Below, one piece after another: positions 22,926-33,700 of a DNA stretch of 64,000 nt; position 1 is the stretch's first letter, and each line of letters begins with the position of its first letter. This DNA comes from Asterochloris sp. CNOR1 (lineage: Eukaryota; Chlorophyta; Trebouxiophyceae; Trebouxiales; Trebouxiaceae). The translations under genes and the position numbers were made by a program. The notes beneath the pieces are model-generated. The model was not told the origin of the DNA. It made no database searches and was given only the letters and a program-made list of their open reading frames with translations. Location of the stretch: the NCBI GenBank assembly GCA_963969365.1, contig OZ017746.1, positions 2,604,001-2,668,000 on the forward strand, given 5' to 3'.

Positions 22926-25313
22926 ATGGCGCAGCTCAGCTCTTTGACTGGCCGATGTGCGCCACTGCAGAGCAACAGGGTAGCAGCAAGGCCTGCTCGA
23001 AGATCAGGGCGAGTAGCATGCTCCGCTCTGCCCCCGTCTCCCCCAGGAATTACTTTTGGATGCCATGCCCAAGTGTGGTGCGGTGACTGGCAGAAAGCGG
23101 ACATCGAGAACGCCGTTCAGGGCAGCAAGAAGGCAGGGTTTGATCTGGTGGAGGGTGAGCCCCACACAGCAGAGCTGATGCTGCATGTTTACGTCCAGTG
23201 CTGCACAGGCGCTGTTGCATGGCAAAAGTGCATTGTTGCAAGCACACACAGCCCGATGCATGCGTTTGCAGGCAGGCGGCAGACGACCAGGGTGTGTTTT
23301 GCTGCCCTGCAGTCAATGTATCAGTGCCAGATGAGGTGGACGCAAAGCTCACAAAGTCCATCTTGGATGCAAATGGCATGGGCTCCTCCGCCTCCATGGT
23401 GAGGGAGATCTTGCAGTGAGTCAGCCTAATTAAGTCTGGATTGTGCCCTCATTGCCAGACACTTGTCAAAATTCCTGCTGCTGATGCAGTCAAGGTTCTT
23501 CTTGCTGGCACTTTCACTGCTAGGCATGTGCAGGGTTATGACAATCTGGCTCCTGCAATGCAATGCGCAACCTTGCCACTGCAGGGCCTAGCGCTGAAGC
23601 ATGACATCTCCAGCGAGGACAATGGCGTGGTAGCAGATGGGAAGGAGCACCTCATCAAGTGCCTACAGGCAAGCCTGCCCTTGCTGAGGGGGGTGGCAGC
23701 AACGCTGAGTGCAGTGACAGTCTGCTGCACTCTAACATGTCGCATCGACCCTTCAGCTGCTATGTCTTGCAGCTCAGACAGCAATCATTGCAGGCAGCGT
23801 AATGAGCCATGCGCCTTTCTGCGGCAGCCAGCGGCAGGCCTTGAGCTGCACTGTGTTGTTGCGCAGGCATCAACCTGACAGTCCTTCCCTGGCTGTGCAG
23901 AAAGTCAACGACATGGGTGGCAAGGTGATGGCTGGCGTGAACTACTGTGCCATGCACAAGTATGGGGGCCCAGCATCAGCCACCAGCAGGAGGAACTGTG
24001 CCACCACCTTGAAGGTCTGGCTAACAAGACGCTGCACTATGTGTAGCCCTGCACCACTGTTTCAGGCAGAATGTGTAGCCCTGCACCACTGCGTCAGGCA
24101 GCCGAAATCAACTCTGACATACTTTTCACTGGTGTCTGCTGCAGGAGCTGGCTGCACGGGCAGCAGACATGGGCATTGTGTACAGCATTGAGGTGGTCAA
24201 CAGATACGAGACCAATATTGCGAACACTGGCGCCATGGTGAGCCTTCCGCAGCTTCTTGGCCTTGCTGCCGCGTGTCTAGTGAAGAGCTCAGCCTGCCTG
24301 CTGATGCTGTGCTGCTGTTTGCGCCACGCCACCTGCTGTCAGTGAGCACACAGCACCTTGCTGCTGCCCTCTGCAGTGACCACGCAGCAAGCCGGCATGG
24401 ATTATGCTTGGTGCTGCAGGCCATGGACTTGCTGGATGAGGCTGGCAACCCTGACAACCTCACCGTTCACCTGGACACCTACCACATGAACATCGAGGAG
24501 TCAGCCATGGACCATGCCATTGGCATTTGTGGCGACAAGCTTGCGTAAGTCGCTGGCATGTCATTGCTGTGTCATGTTAGCCAACATGATCTGTGAAGCC
24601 AGCATCTGAACTCTGCAGATCCTGCAGGCGTGACAGCTCTGCACTTCGTCGAAGATAGTGTCCAGACCCTGCTTCCCCCTTTGCGGCTGTCTGCAGTTTA
24701 ACCCTCAGACACGACTACTCTGCACCCCATCTAGCCCCAGCATTGTGCACCCTGCTGAACTGCAGCAGCCTTTGCTGCACAAGCCTATTGCGCTGAATGC
24801 AAACATGCCCTGCAGTTATGTGCACGTGGGTGAGAGCCACAGAGGGTACCTTGGGACTGGCTCCATTGACTGGGGCAGCTTCTGGCAAGCTCTGGCTAAG
24901 CACAACTACAAGGGCCCAATCACTTTTGAGAGCTTCTCCTCAGCAGTGGTCAGCGCAAGCCTGAGCAACACGCTCTGCGTCTGGCGCAACTTGTGAGCGT
25001 GTTGGCTTGCCTGGTCCCCAACTGACTGCTGCCGCATAGCACTGCTGCCAGCTCGTCCAACAAGGGGACGCGACGTGTGTCTTGTTAGCAATAATTGCAA
25101 GTCTCATTGTGCTGTCACCAAGTGCTGCCCGACGCAGTCCAGTAGTGCCATTTGACAGTGATGCAGAATGTTGCCTGCCTAAGTTACCAGGTATATGACA
25201 CCTGCTCTTGCAGGTGGGATGACTCTGAGGATCTTGCCACCAGTGCAAACGCCTTCATGCGATCTGGGGTGCATGCAGCCTACAAGATTCCTCGTGTCAA
25301 GAGCTCAGCCTGA
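22926..25313 (+). CDS. Plastid-targeted D-tagatose/psicose 3-epimerase-like sugar isomerase
   Basis: Eight exons: 22926-23154, 23313-23398, 23585-23668, 23901-24014, 24145-24237, 24420-24544, 24816-24992, 25214-25313; 335 residues. A transit-like leader (about 35 residues, Arg/Ser/Ala rich) precedes a TIM-barrel of the AP-endonuclease-2/xylose-isomerase-like superfamily. The metal and substrate residues of ketose 3-epimerases are present: Glu187 (SIEVVNRYET), Asp221 (HLDTYHMN), His247 (YVHVGESHRG) and Glu282 (ITFESFSSAVV). The C-terminus, WRNLWDDSEDLA, also matches the family. Such enzymes epimerise ketoses at C3, such as fructose/psicose or tagatose/sorbose; the true substrate is unknown. 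Intron 3 begins with GC. The family is mainly bacterial, so transfer into algae is plausible but unproven. Confidence 0.9.
24039..24102 (+). repeat. 32-bp tandem duplication in isomerase intron 4
   Basis: atgtgtagccctgcaccact, then g(tt/cg)tcaggca, occurs twice in tandem (24039-24070 and 24071-24102). It is purely intronic. Confidence 0.9.
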
Positions 25314-26451
25314 CTTTATGATCCTTACAGTCCTGATACTCTCTCAATGTCAATGTGGCAAGGAGTCTGCCCCAGTACAGCGTTTTAAACACAACCCTGG
25401 AACTCAACACCTCCCCGTCCATTTCCCAGATCATATGTGTCGCAGCGCAGCCTTACTGCCTCTGTCGTGGGTGATGAGTGCTGTTCATCAGCTCAGCAAA
25501 GCCCAGCACTTTGGAACAGCACTGATTATACTCTGTGAAGTTCCTTGAACCTCTGAGCGTGGGTGCTGCGTGGCAATAGCCTGAGTGTCAGCAGGGCAGA
25601 TGAATGCCAGCAGCATACAAGCAGGTGTTATCTGATGCTCTTCATCTGCCATTGAGGGCCCTCCTGTCAATGGGACTACCCTACCTCCATGGCTTGCTGC
25701 GCACACACCGTGTCACCACGGAAGAGCTGCTTGCACTCAGCAATGTCCTCGTGCCTGCTTGATGGCAGCAGATTGAAGTGGCGAACCCCTTTGCAGAAGC
25801 GTGGACAGACATATCGGCTGGTCGGCAGTTCATTTGCTGGCCTGAAGAGCCTGTTGCTCTCGCAAGGCCTGGCTGACCCACCCACAGAGGTATGCTTGTA
25901 TGCAAGGGGCAGTACTCCAAGCCATGTCTGAAGGCATGCTGTCATGCAGCCTGCTGTGTCTGAAAGGCAGCCTCCACCACAGTGATAAGTCATTGTGGTG
26001 AGTTGTGCGACTTGCGCACGATGTAGCCTGCAGGCATGCAGCATGTAACCCACCGGCATGCAGATGGGATTGCTTGTAGAAGCAGCTGTGGGGGTAAAAC
26101 CAGGCTGGAGGCCAGTCAACACTCAAAAATCTTTGCTTTGACTTTCTCACAGTGCCTCCCAGCCCCTGAGGCATCGCCATGCAAGCCATCAGAGACACCT
26201 CTTGCTTCATGCGAAGCCCAGTGCTGGTGAGGCCTCGGAGTCAGCCTCAGCTCTTTGCCTGTCCCAGGCAGCTCGTGCCCTTCCATAACCTGTAGCAGCT
26301 TCATGCTCTACCCTGCCTGATCTGCCGATTTTCCAGGGCCCGTCAGGGCATGCTGATTGCTGCCAGTTTCCCTGATGGTTGAGCCTCATGAGGCAGTGTT
26401 GTGATGCAGCCCAGGCTGTGATGCCAGACTGGCACCGATGACCCCCATGCC
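25314..26451. other. 1.1-kb intergenic region
   Basis: Between the isomerase stop and the TPT start, both genes on the plus strand. I see no open frame with protein-like composition on either strand and no RNA gene. It must include the isomerase 3' UTR and the TPT promoter. Confidence 0.6.
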
Positions 26452-29400
26452 ATGCAGGGCTCACAGCTGCGGAAGGGGCTCCCCGTGCGCACGCCACTGC
26501 AGGCGCAGCACCACATTGCCCCGCTCCTGAGGCAGCACCAGTGCCGTCGTGCCCTGGTCACGCATGCAGCGGCACCTGATGGGAGTGGCACCAGCAGCAA
26601 ATTCCACCAGCTGGATGCAAAGCCAGAGGGCGCTGACCAGGTGGTAGAGAAGGATCCCCTGGAAAAGTGAGCCAGCATCGTGTCAAGGCCTCCAAGCCTC
26701 GTCCACCACCAGTCTGCAGCCTTCTCAGACTGTTGCATGGCCTGTTGGCAGCCTTTAGAGCCGTCTGCCTGTGCTTCTACACCTCCTTGTCATGCCTGTA
26801 CTCAAGCCAGCCATGGACTGCTTTGCCAATGTGCCTGGCATGCATGCTCCACTGCCAGATGCATGACCTGCTGGCGTCCCCTCGGTGGGACCTCTGCTGT
26901 TCATTTATCTGCCTTCATGGCAGCACTTTTCTGGGGCCTTGGCCTTAATTTGTTGCTGGGGACCTGGGAGCCTCAGAGAGGCCTGCTGATCGTTGCTGCA
27001 ATAACGAAAGCAAGTCAGGGCCTTGACTGGGCTAATCAGTATTGCTTGGCCCCAAAGAGTGGGCTCTTCATCCAGCATGCAGTTGCTGTGTGACTGCAGG
27101 ACGCTGGCCAAGATTGTGGGTGACAAGGCGGCACCAGGGCTGGTCACCTTCACCTTCATTGGGATCTGGTGAGGGCCTGTCCTGCAGCTGGCAGCCCCAT
27201 CTATGGGGCAGCAACCTGGCCAGAGCACTAACGCAAGCAGCAGGCTCATGGAATCTGGCTTGCTCTCTATGCTTCTGGCGTCTGCTTCCTGTGACCTGCG
27301 TGTGCACTGCTGGTGCGTATGCACTGGTGGTGCCGTGCTGCCAGTCCAGCCAGCCACCCTGTGCCTTGTCTGCTGGTTGCCTGCTCCCTGGGCACACTGA
27401 GTGTGTGTGCATCCTTGGACTAGACCTGGTCTGCTGTGTGCCCTCTGCCTCGCCATACCCTCTCTCACTGCTCACTGCTCTCTCCGCCTGCAGGTACGCC
27501 CTCAACATTGGGTTCAACCTGCAAAACAAGACCATCTTCAACTATTTTCCCTTCCCCTGGACGGTGTCGGCGGTGCACGTGGTGGTGGGCCTGGTCTACT
27601 GCACCATCGCCTACCTGCTGGGCCAAAAGAAGATGTCCTTTGGCAGGGTAAGTGTTGCTGTCGGCGCTGTACTGTGCAGGACTGAATTGCCAGGAGATGC
27701 TATGCAAAGAGGTGTGGTTAATGGAGGCTGCTTCCTGGGGCAGAAACAGATGGCAAGATATGTCCTGTGCTGTGCAAACTGGTGCTGCGTGCAGTGTCTG
27801 TGCAAGGGGTGGAGGAAGGTTGCCTATGTTGCGCGCTTGGCAATGTGAGGCCTGCACTGTGCAGGGTGGCAGAATGCTGTGTAGGGTGCAAGCATCTTCT
27901 TGCACTGCAAGCCAGGTCAGGGTGGCCTCAGAAGCCCTGCACAGTGCTTGCCCAGCTGCCCATACCTGATCCTGCACCCTGTGGCTACACTCATCATAGC
28001 AGCACTGGGTCCGGTGTGTCCCTTATGCTGCAGCTTGCAACGCAGGATGAGCACCTGACCTCATCCGTTGCCTTGCACCAGAGCTTGACCACTGGGCAGA
28101 GATGCATTGCGTCACATGGTGCTGCCGTCTGCTGTGAGCAAACCTATTCTGGGCCTGCTGCGTTGCACCTCATTTGTGTCGCAGGGCAGCACTGACCTCA
28201 GTGATCCAGTTGTCTGCAGCCTGTGACGAAGCAGGAGTTCACAAAGATTTTGGGCCCCGCTGCCATGCACGCAGTTGGGCACGTGGCTGCCAACCTGTCC
28301 TTTGCAGCTGTGGCCATCAGCCTCACACACACAGTCAAGACGCTGGAGCCTGCCTTCAGCGTCGCGCTGTCCAAGCTGGTTCTGGGCCAGCCAACGCCCC
28401 TGCCCGTGGTGGCCACCCTGCTGCCCATCATGGTGCGCCCTTGTGGCCGATCAGTGTACCTGACTTGCTGATCGTGCCACTGCTGGGCCAGGGGCCAGCT
28501 GCTATGCTGCTGATCAAGGTCAGGGGTGCCTCCAATTTCGAGATGTGATGTGCGCGCATGGTGCTAGCAACTCTGGCCCATCAAGGTGAGCCTTTGCGGT
28601 AGTCCCTGAGACCACCCCTGCGCACTGCTGGGTGCTGGGCCAGAGGGCGCCCCTGCCAACGGTAGCCCTACTGCTCCCAACACGGTGAGCTCCGGGGTGT
28701 TGCAGGTGACTGCAATCATGCCTGTCAGCCTTCTGTGGCCTGCTTGCTGGGACCGACCTGCTGCCTGTACCTGTTCCGAGGCCCTTCAGGGTGATGCCCT
28801 TACGATGCCTGTGCATTGCTTCGGGCTTGTTGCCTGCCTCTCTGCTGTCGGGGTGCACTGCACCCTTTGTGTCGTCATGAAGCACCCTTGACTTGTTGAC
28901 CTTTGCAGCGGCGTAGTCAACACTGCAGAGCCGGCCAGCATCATTGCAGTATAAGCGTCTGGGCTCATGTTTGACACCTGCACTGCTGCTGCAGGCTGGT
29001 GTGGCAATGGCGTCTGCAGCTGAGCTGAGCTTCAACTGGGGTGGCTTCATCTTTGCCATGATCAGCAACTTGACCTTTGGGTTCCGGGCGGTGTGGTCCA
29101 AAAAGTGAGTGGAATACAGGGGCAAAGAGTGCTTACCTACTTGACAGAGCCAGTCCTTTAGAGACTGGCGTCACCTTCAGGGATCTGGATCGCTTTTCTG
29201 CGGTTGCACCCTTCTGATTGCTGTACAGCTGCTGGGCAGCGGCACAGCTCTCAGTCCACACTGGTCCCCTGTGCTGCAAATATGTACTGGGCTTGGCGGG
29301 CCTGCTGGGGCTGCCTGATGAACCCTCCCTGCTCAAGAGCTTTTTCACTGTGCGCCCCTTTGTTTGGAGGACACACCTGGCAAGGCAAAATGTCTGGTTG

Positions 29401-30496
29401 GGCCCTCAGTCTGCCCAGCCCCACAGCCCCACCCCTCGCCCTGCAGGAACATGTCTGACATCAAGAACCTGGACAGCACGGCCAACTACGCGTGGACCAC
29501 GCTGATCAGTGTGTTCATCTGTGTCCCTGGGGCACTCATCTTCGAGGGCCCGCATGTCAGGGAAGGAATTCAGAGGGCATTGGAGCATGAGCCCAAATTC
29601 TACTGGTCCCTGCTGTCAGTCGGGCTGCTGTACCACCTTTACAACCAGGTGAGCCGCTGACAGGTCCGTGCATCGGGACCAGTGCTGAGAGACTAGTTGG
29701 GTGTGCCATCGCTGGGGGCAGCTGTACGCAGGCAGTACGATAAGCTGCTGCCAGGAGCATTTTGCCTGTGGCCTGCTGAGCAGCGCTCAGATGGCTGCCA
29801 TGAGCTGCTGGGCAAGCACTTGTGAGGGCAGCTAGCGTTCCTCTGTCTGTGGGGCTGCTGTGAGGTGCTGGCAAAGCAAGGCTTCTGCTGCTGAGCCAAA
29901 TCTTGCCGAGCAGGCAGCATGTCTGCTCCATGACTGCTTTGGGTGTCAGCTGCTGCCTGTGCCCTAAGCTCTCTCAGGCAAAGCTCTCTCAGGCAAAGCT
30001 CTCTCAGGCACTGCACTCTCAGGCATTGGGCATCTGTACCCTGTGATGTGGAGTAGTGCATCCCACCATGTGCCTGTGTGCTGCAGTTCGCTTTCAACAC
30101 ACTGTCACGTGTGAGCCCTGTGTCCCACGGCGTATGCAATGTGGTGAAGCGGGTGGCCATCATTGGCACATCTGTGCTGTTCTTCGGCAACTCCCTGACC
30201 CCCAAGACGAAGCTGGGCACAGCCATTGCTTTGCTAGGCACCTACCTGTACACAGAGGCCACCAAGAGGTATTTACCTCTTTGGCATTGATTGCTGTACT
30301 GTGCCAGTGACGCTTCAGGGTCAGGTCCCGTGGCTAGTAGATTCTGGCTGCCACCTGTGCAGCTGCAAAAATTCGGTGTTGCGTTTTGACAATATGGTGC
30401 AATCTTTTAGAGAATGAACTCCATGGCGGCCCACACTCTGCGCACTGCTGCAGGTACAAGCCTGCTGGTGGCAAAGTCAGCCCCAGGACAGCGTGA
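26452..30496 (+). CDS. TPT: Triose-phosphate/phosphate translocator, plastid inner envelope
   Basis: Eight exons: 26452-26666, 27100-27168, 27494-27647, 28220-28432, 28995-29104, 29447-29648, 30087-30268, 30454-30496; 395 residues. Exon 1 is a plastid transit peptide. The rest is a drug/metabolite-transporter fold of the plastid phosphate translocator family: [86 protein letters not shown] and [16 protein letters not shown]. The His-Lys-Arg substrate residues typical of TPT are in keeping with KTLEPAF and VVKRV. It exports triose phosphate from the chloroplast in exchange for phosphate. Without the last splice the frame would end after YLPLWH; the spliced tail [13 protein letters not shown] is more typical. 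The XPT, PPT and GPT relatives look less similar. Confidence 0.93.
28625..28690 (+). repeat. Echo of the TPT exon 4 donor end
   Basis: ctgctgggtgctgggccaga and gcgcccctgccaacggtagc, followed by cacggtgagc, copy the real exon end at 28374-28438 (gctggttctgggccagccaa, cgcccctgcccgtggtggcc, catggtgcgc). The copy lies about 250 bases into intron 4 and has kept a better donor consensus (ggtgag) than the exon itself. Confidence 0.85.
29966..30025 (+). repeat. 15-bp minisatellite in TPT intron 6
   Basis: Four head-to-tail units of aagctctctcaggca; the first three are identical and the fourth (ctgcactctcaggca) is diverged. Likely length-polymorphic. Confidence 0.95.
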
Positions 30497-30752
30497 TGTG
30501 TTGGCCTCATGCTCGGCTTATGGATTACACCCACTCGCAAAATCACTGAAATACCCCAGTTGAGAGACGCACCGATGCCCCACCAGGCGGTGACAATGTA
30601 CAGTACCCTGACTATCCACCTCACCCTTTTCTGCACCCTTGAAGGCGTCCTTCTTTGCTAACGGGTCTATGTTGAAGAGCTAACAAGTCTTCTCAAGCAG
30701 AGGCCAGGTTTACATCAAGAATCAAATAGGCAGTTCAAAATCGAAAGGGCTA
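30497..30752. other. Short convergent intergenic region
   Basis: 256 bases between the TPT stop (+) and the HMA1 stop (-), holding both 3' UTRs. No gene. Confidence 0.6.
30710..30714 (-). terminator. TGTAA poly(A) signal of HMA1
   Basis: TTACA on the plus strand, TGTAA on the minus strand, 39 bases past the HMA1 stop codon. Confidence 0.5.
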
Positions 30753-33700
30753 TCAAGCAGCAGCTGCACTGACTTGGGCCATCGGACTGTTGGGTGATGC
30801 CCGCACCGAGGGTCTGAGAGGACGCTGTGAGGGAAGGCTGCCTGGCTGCCATCGCAGCAAGCGCAATGAGTTGAGTGCCACAAGCAGGGTGCTGCCCTCG
30901 TGCATGGCCACTGCAAACCACAAAGGAATAAAGCCTAGGACAACTGGAAGTGCTAATATAAAGATTGAGCTAATCGCAAGTACAAGATTCTGCCTGATGA
31001 TTGCCTGGCACCTGTGGGCCATGCCTAGCAGCGTGGGGATGGCTGCCACGCCACTGCCGTTGACTATTACAATGTCAGCAGCTGCCGCAGAGGCACTTGT
31101 GGCATCAGCGATGGCCAATCCGACATCTGCTGCTGCAAGGGCTGGGGCGTCATTGATGCCATCACCAACCATCATGACCCCCCTGCGCTTGCTGCCAGCC
31201 TGTCCCTGCCTGCCCTTGGCCTCCAGCACCGCCTGCAGGCAGCAGGCTGCCTTTGTGGGCAATGTGCATGGGAAACCTGGTACTGAGGGCAGCAGGAAGG
31301 GGTTGTAAGAGGGGCCAGCCTGCATGTGCAACCCATGGACAAGCACAGAGGTCTGGGCAGCACATCAGTCGCGGCTGGGATGCCTCTTGCAGGCACAGAC
31401 ACCAAAAAGCAAGATCAGGCAGGGATGTACTGCAAAGCAGAAAAAGAGCAGTCACATCAGCTTCAGCTATAGCTCTGCTATGACGCCCCCGGCCCCACCC
31501 CCCAACCCCGGATGCGGAAGATGCCCAACTGCTGAGCCTGAGCACTCCTGCATGGTCGCTTGTCATTCCAACTAAGCAGGCATCGACTGCAATCCTGGCA
31601 GTGTCTCAGTCCTAGCATCTGCCCTGTGTCACCCCTGCCCTGGCATCAGGAACCAGGTGTGACAAGCCAACAACACATGGTCTGACCTCCAGATCCTGCT
31701 CTAAGGTGTGCCCTGCCATGATTAGCTGGTGCAAAACGCCAGCTGTGGTCGCGGCTGGTCACTGCAAACCAGGGCCACTCTCACCTGGGAGGTGGAGGCC
31801 CTGCGTTGATGCTTGCTCATGGCAAGGGTTTGCAGAATGAGGTTGTCCTCACCTTCATCTACTGCTTCAGCGCAAGGCTGCACCAACATGGAAGATGCCA
31901 GCATCTGAGCCTGCGCATTTGTGCAGCAGCATGACCCCCCGGACATCACCTGCCACCCTGACAGTGTCTCACCTCCAGCTTCTGCTCTGGTGTGAGCCCT
32001 GCCCTGACATGGGAGATGCCCAGCTGCTGGGCCACCCTCTGGGCGCTGTCTGTGCGGTCCCCTGTCAGCATGACCACCCTGACAGCATCCGCCTTCCTGA
32101 GCCTGCCTGTGCGCCAGCTGCCCTGCTCCAGGGCCGCCACGGCCTCGGCGCTCTGCTGGTGCACGCTGTCGTCAAAGGTGAACAGCCTGATGACAGTTGG
32201 AGCCTGCTGAGCTGCGCTGGGGCTTGCACCAGAGGATTCTCTACTGCGCTGGGGGGATGCTGCCTGCTGCGGCAGATCCACCAGAACAGAGGCGATGGCG
32301 CCTGCCTGCCTGTGCTGCAGAGCGCAGATTGCCTCTGCCTCTGCGTCTGGCAAGGCGTCAGCAGCGAATGCCACTGACCCAAACCTGACATGCCTGGGCT
32401 GCCCATCCCGATGATGGCTGCCCTGCACCCCAGCACCTGCAGCAGAGAGGCCACGCCTGCTCAGAGGCGCCACGCCGCCATGTTCAAGGTGCAAATAAAC
32501 GACATTGGTGGAGGCATGCTGACTGTGAGGTTCTGTAAGGCCTCCTGTGCAGATGAGCTTCCCCCGCAGTCGTGAACTCACCAGGAACCAGCTTGAAATC
32601 GGAGATCTCCAGAGCAGGTAAGTTGTGGCCAGACTGCCGCCCAGCAGCCACCATTGCCTGTGAAACAGGATGGGTGCCCCTGAGTGACAGGGCAACAGCT
32701 GCAGCCACAGCATGCCGGTCATCAGGGTGCTCCAGTCTACCAGGGATGCCTGAGCCTGCAGAACGTGTTGCATCTGTGACACCTTCAGCATGGAGGCAAC
32801 GGTTTCCAGATGAGATGGCTGGCCTGGTGCAGTTTGCACTGAGGAGCATGTACAGGTGTCACACCTGTTCTCGTCGCCCATGCTGCATCCATGCCAGGCG
32901 GAAACAGCATACAAGGTCCAGCCTTGCAGCCAGGTTGAGGCCCTTGGATGCTGCAGCAAGCAGGCACAAGGATGCACCTACACCTGCTGCAGCACCTGGC
33001 AGGCACCTCGGGCTGATCTGGCAGCGGCCACTGTCTGGCTTGGCAGAGTGAGAGTAGGTGAGAGCACCCACCCTGATCGAGGGCCAGGGCAGCAGAGTCC
33101 AGGGACTGCATGCTGGTGCAGGCGAGCCGGCCGGTGGTCAGGGTGCCCGTCTTGTCAAAGAATATTGTGCCCAGGGAGGACAGGGCATCCAGCGAGGCCC
33201 CGGTGCGCACCACAATGCCCCTGCAGGCGCAGTATGGGTCGCTCGTTGACGAGTCGCGCTGCAGCCTGGCACCCCAGGCTCGTGGGCAAGCTTGTGCCCG
33301 AGTGGTACTAGATGCAAATCAGCAGCAAGCGCAGAAACTCCATATCGACGCCTGGTGAGCCCGTGCTGCACCATCCTGCCAAAGCAGAAGGAGAGTGCGG
33401 TGCTGCATGACAGCCAGCGAGGCTTCCTGGCCTCCACAGCAAGTAGAGTGCAGCTTGCACCAGGACACGCAACTCGCATTAGTGCTCAAGGACTGCATGT
33501 CAGTGTGCAGCTGTCTCTCACAACATCCTGCTGGTATTGTGTCGGACTTGCACCTCTCCAGGCAACCCATCTGGTGCTAGACCAAGGGCTCAGCAGCATA
33601 CATCTTGTGTATGGGTCTGACTCAGCCAATCTGGCAGCAGTGCAGGCAGCACCCAGCTGACTGTTCCGCAAGCCAGGCCGCGAGCTGCCCGCCTGACTGT

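Noticed and set aside
25314-26451. Possible extra gene in the 1.1-kb gap before TPT
   Set aside because: The open frames there are short, lack family motifs and do not link by splice sites.
31946-32977. Minus-strand open frame of 343 codons
   Set aside because: It contains true HMA1 exon 8 but reads through the upstream intron; the splice model with HMA1 family alignment is better.
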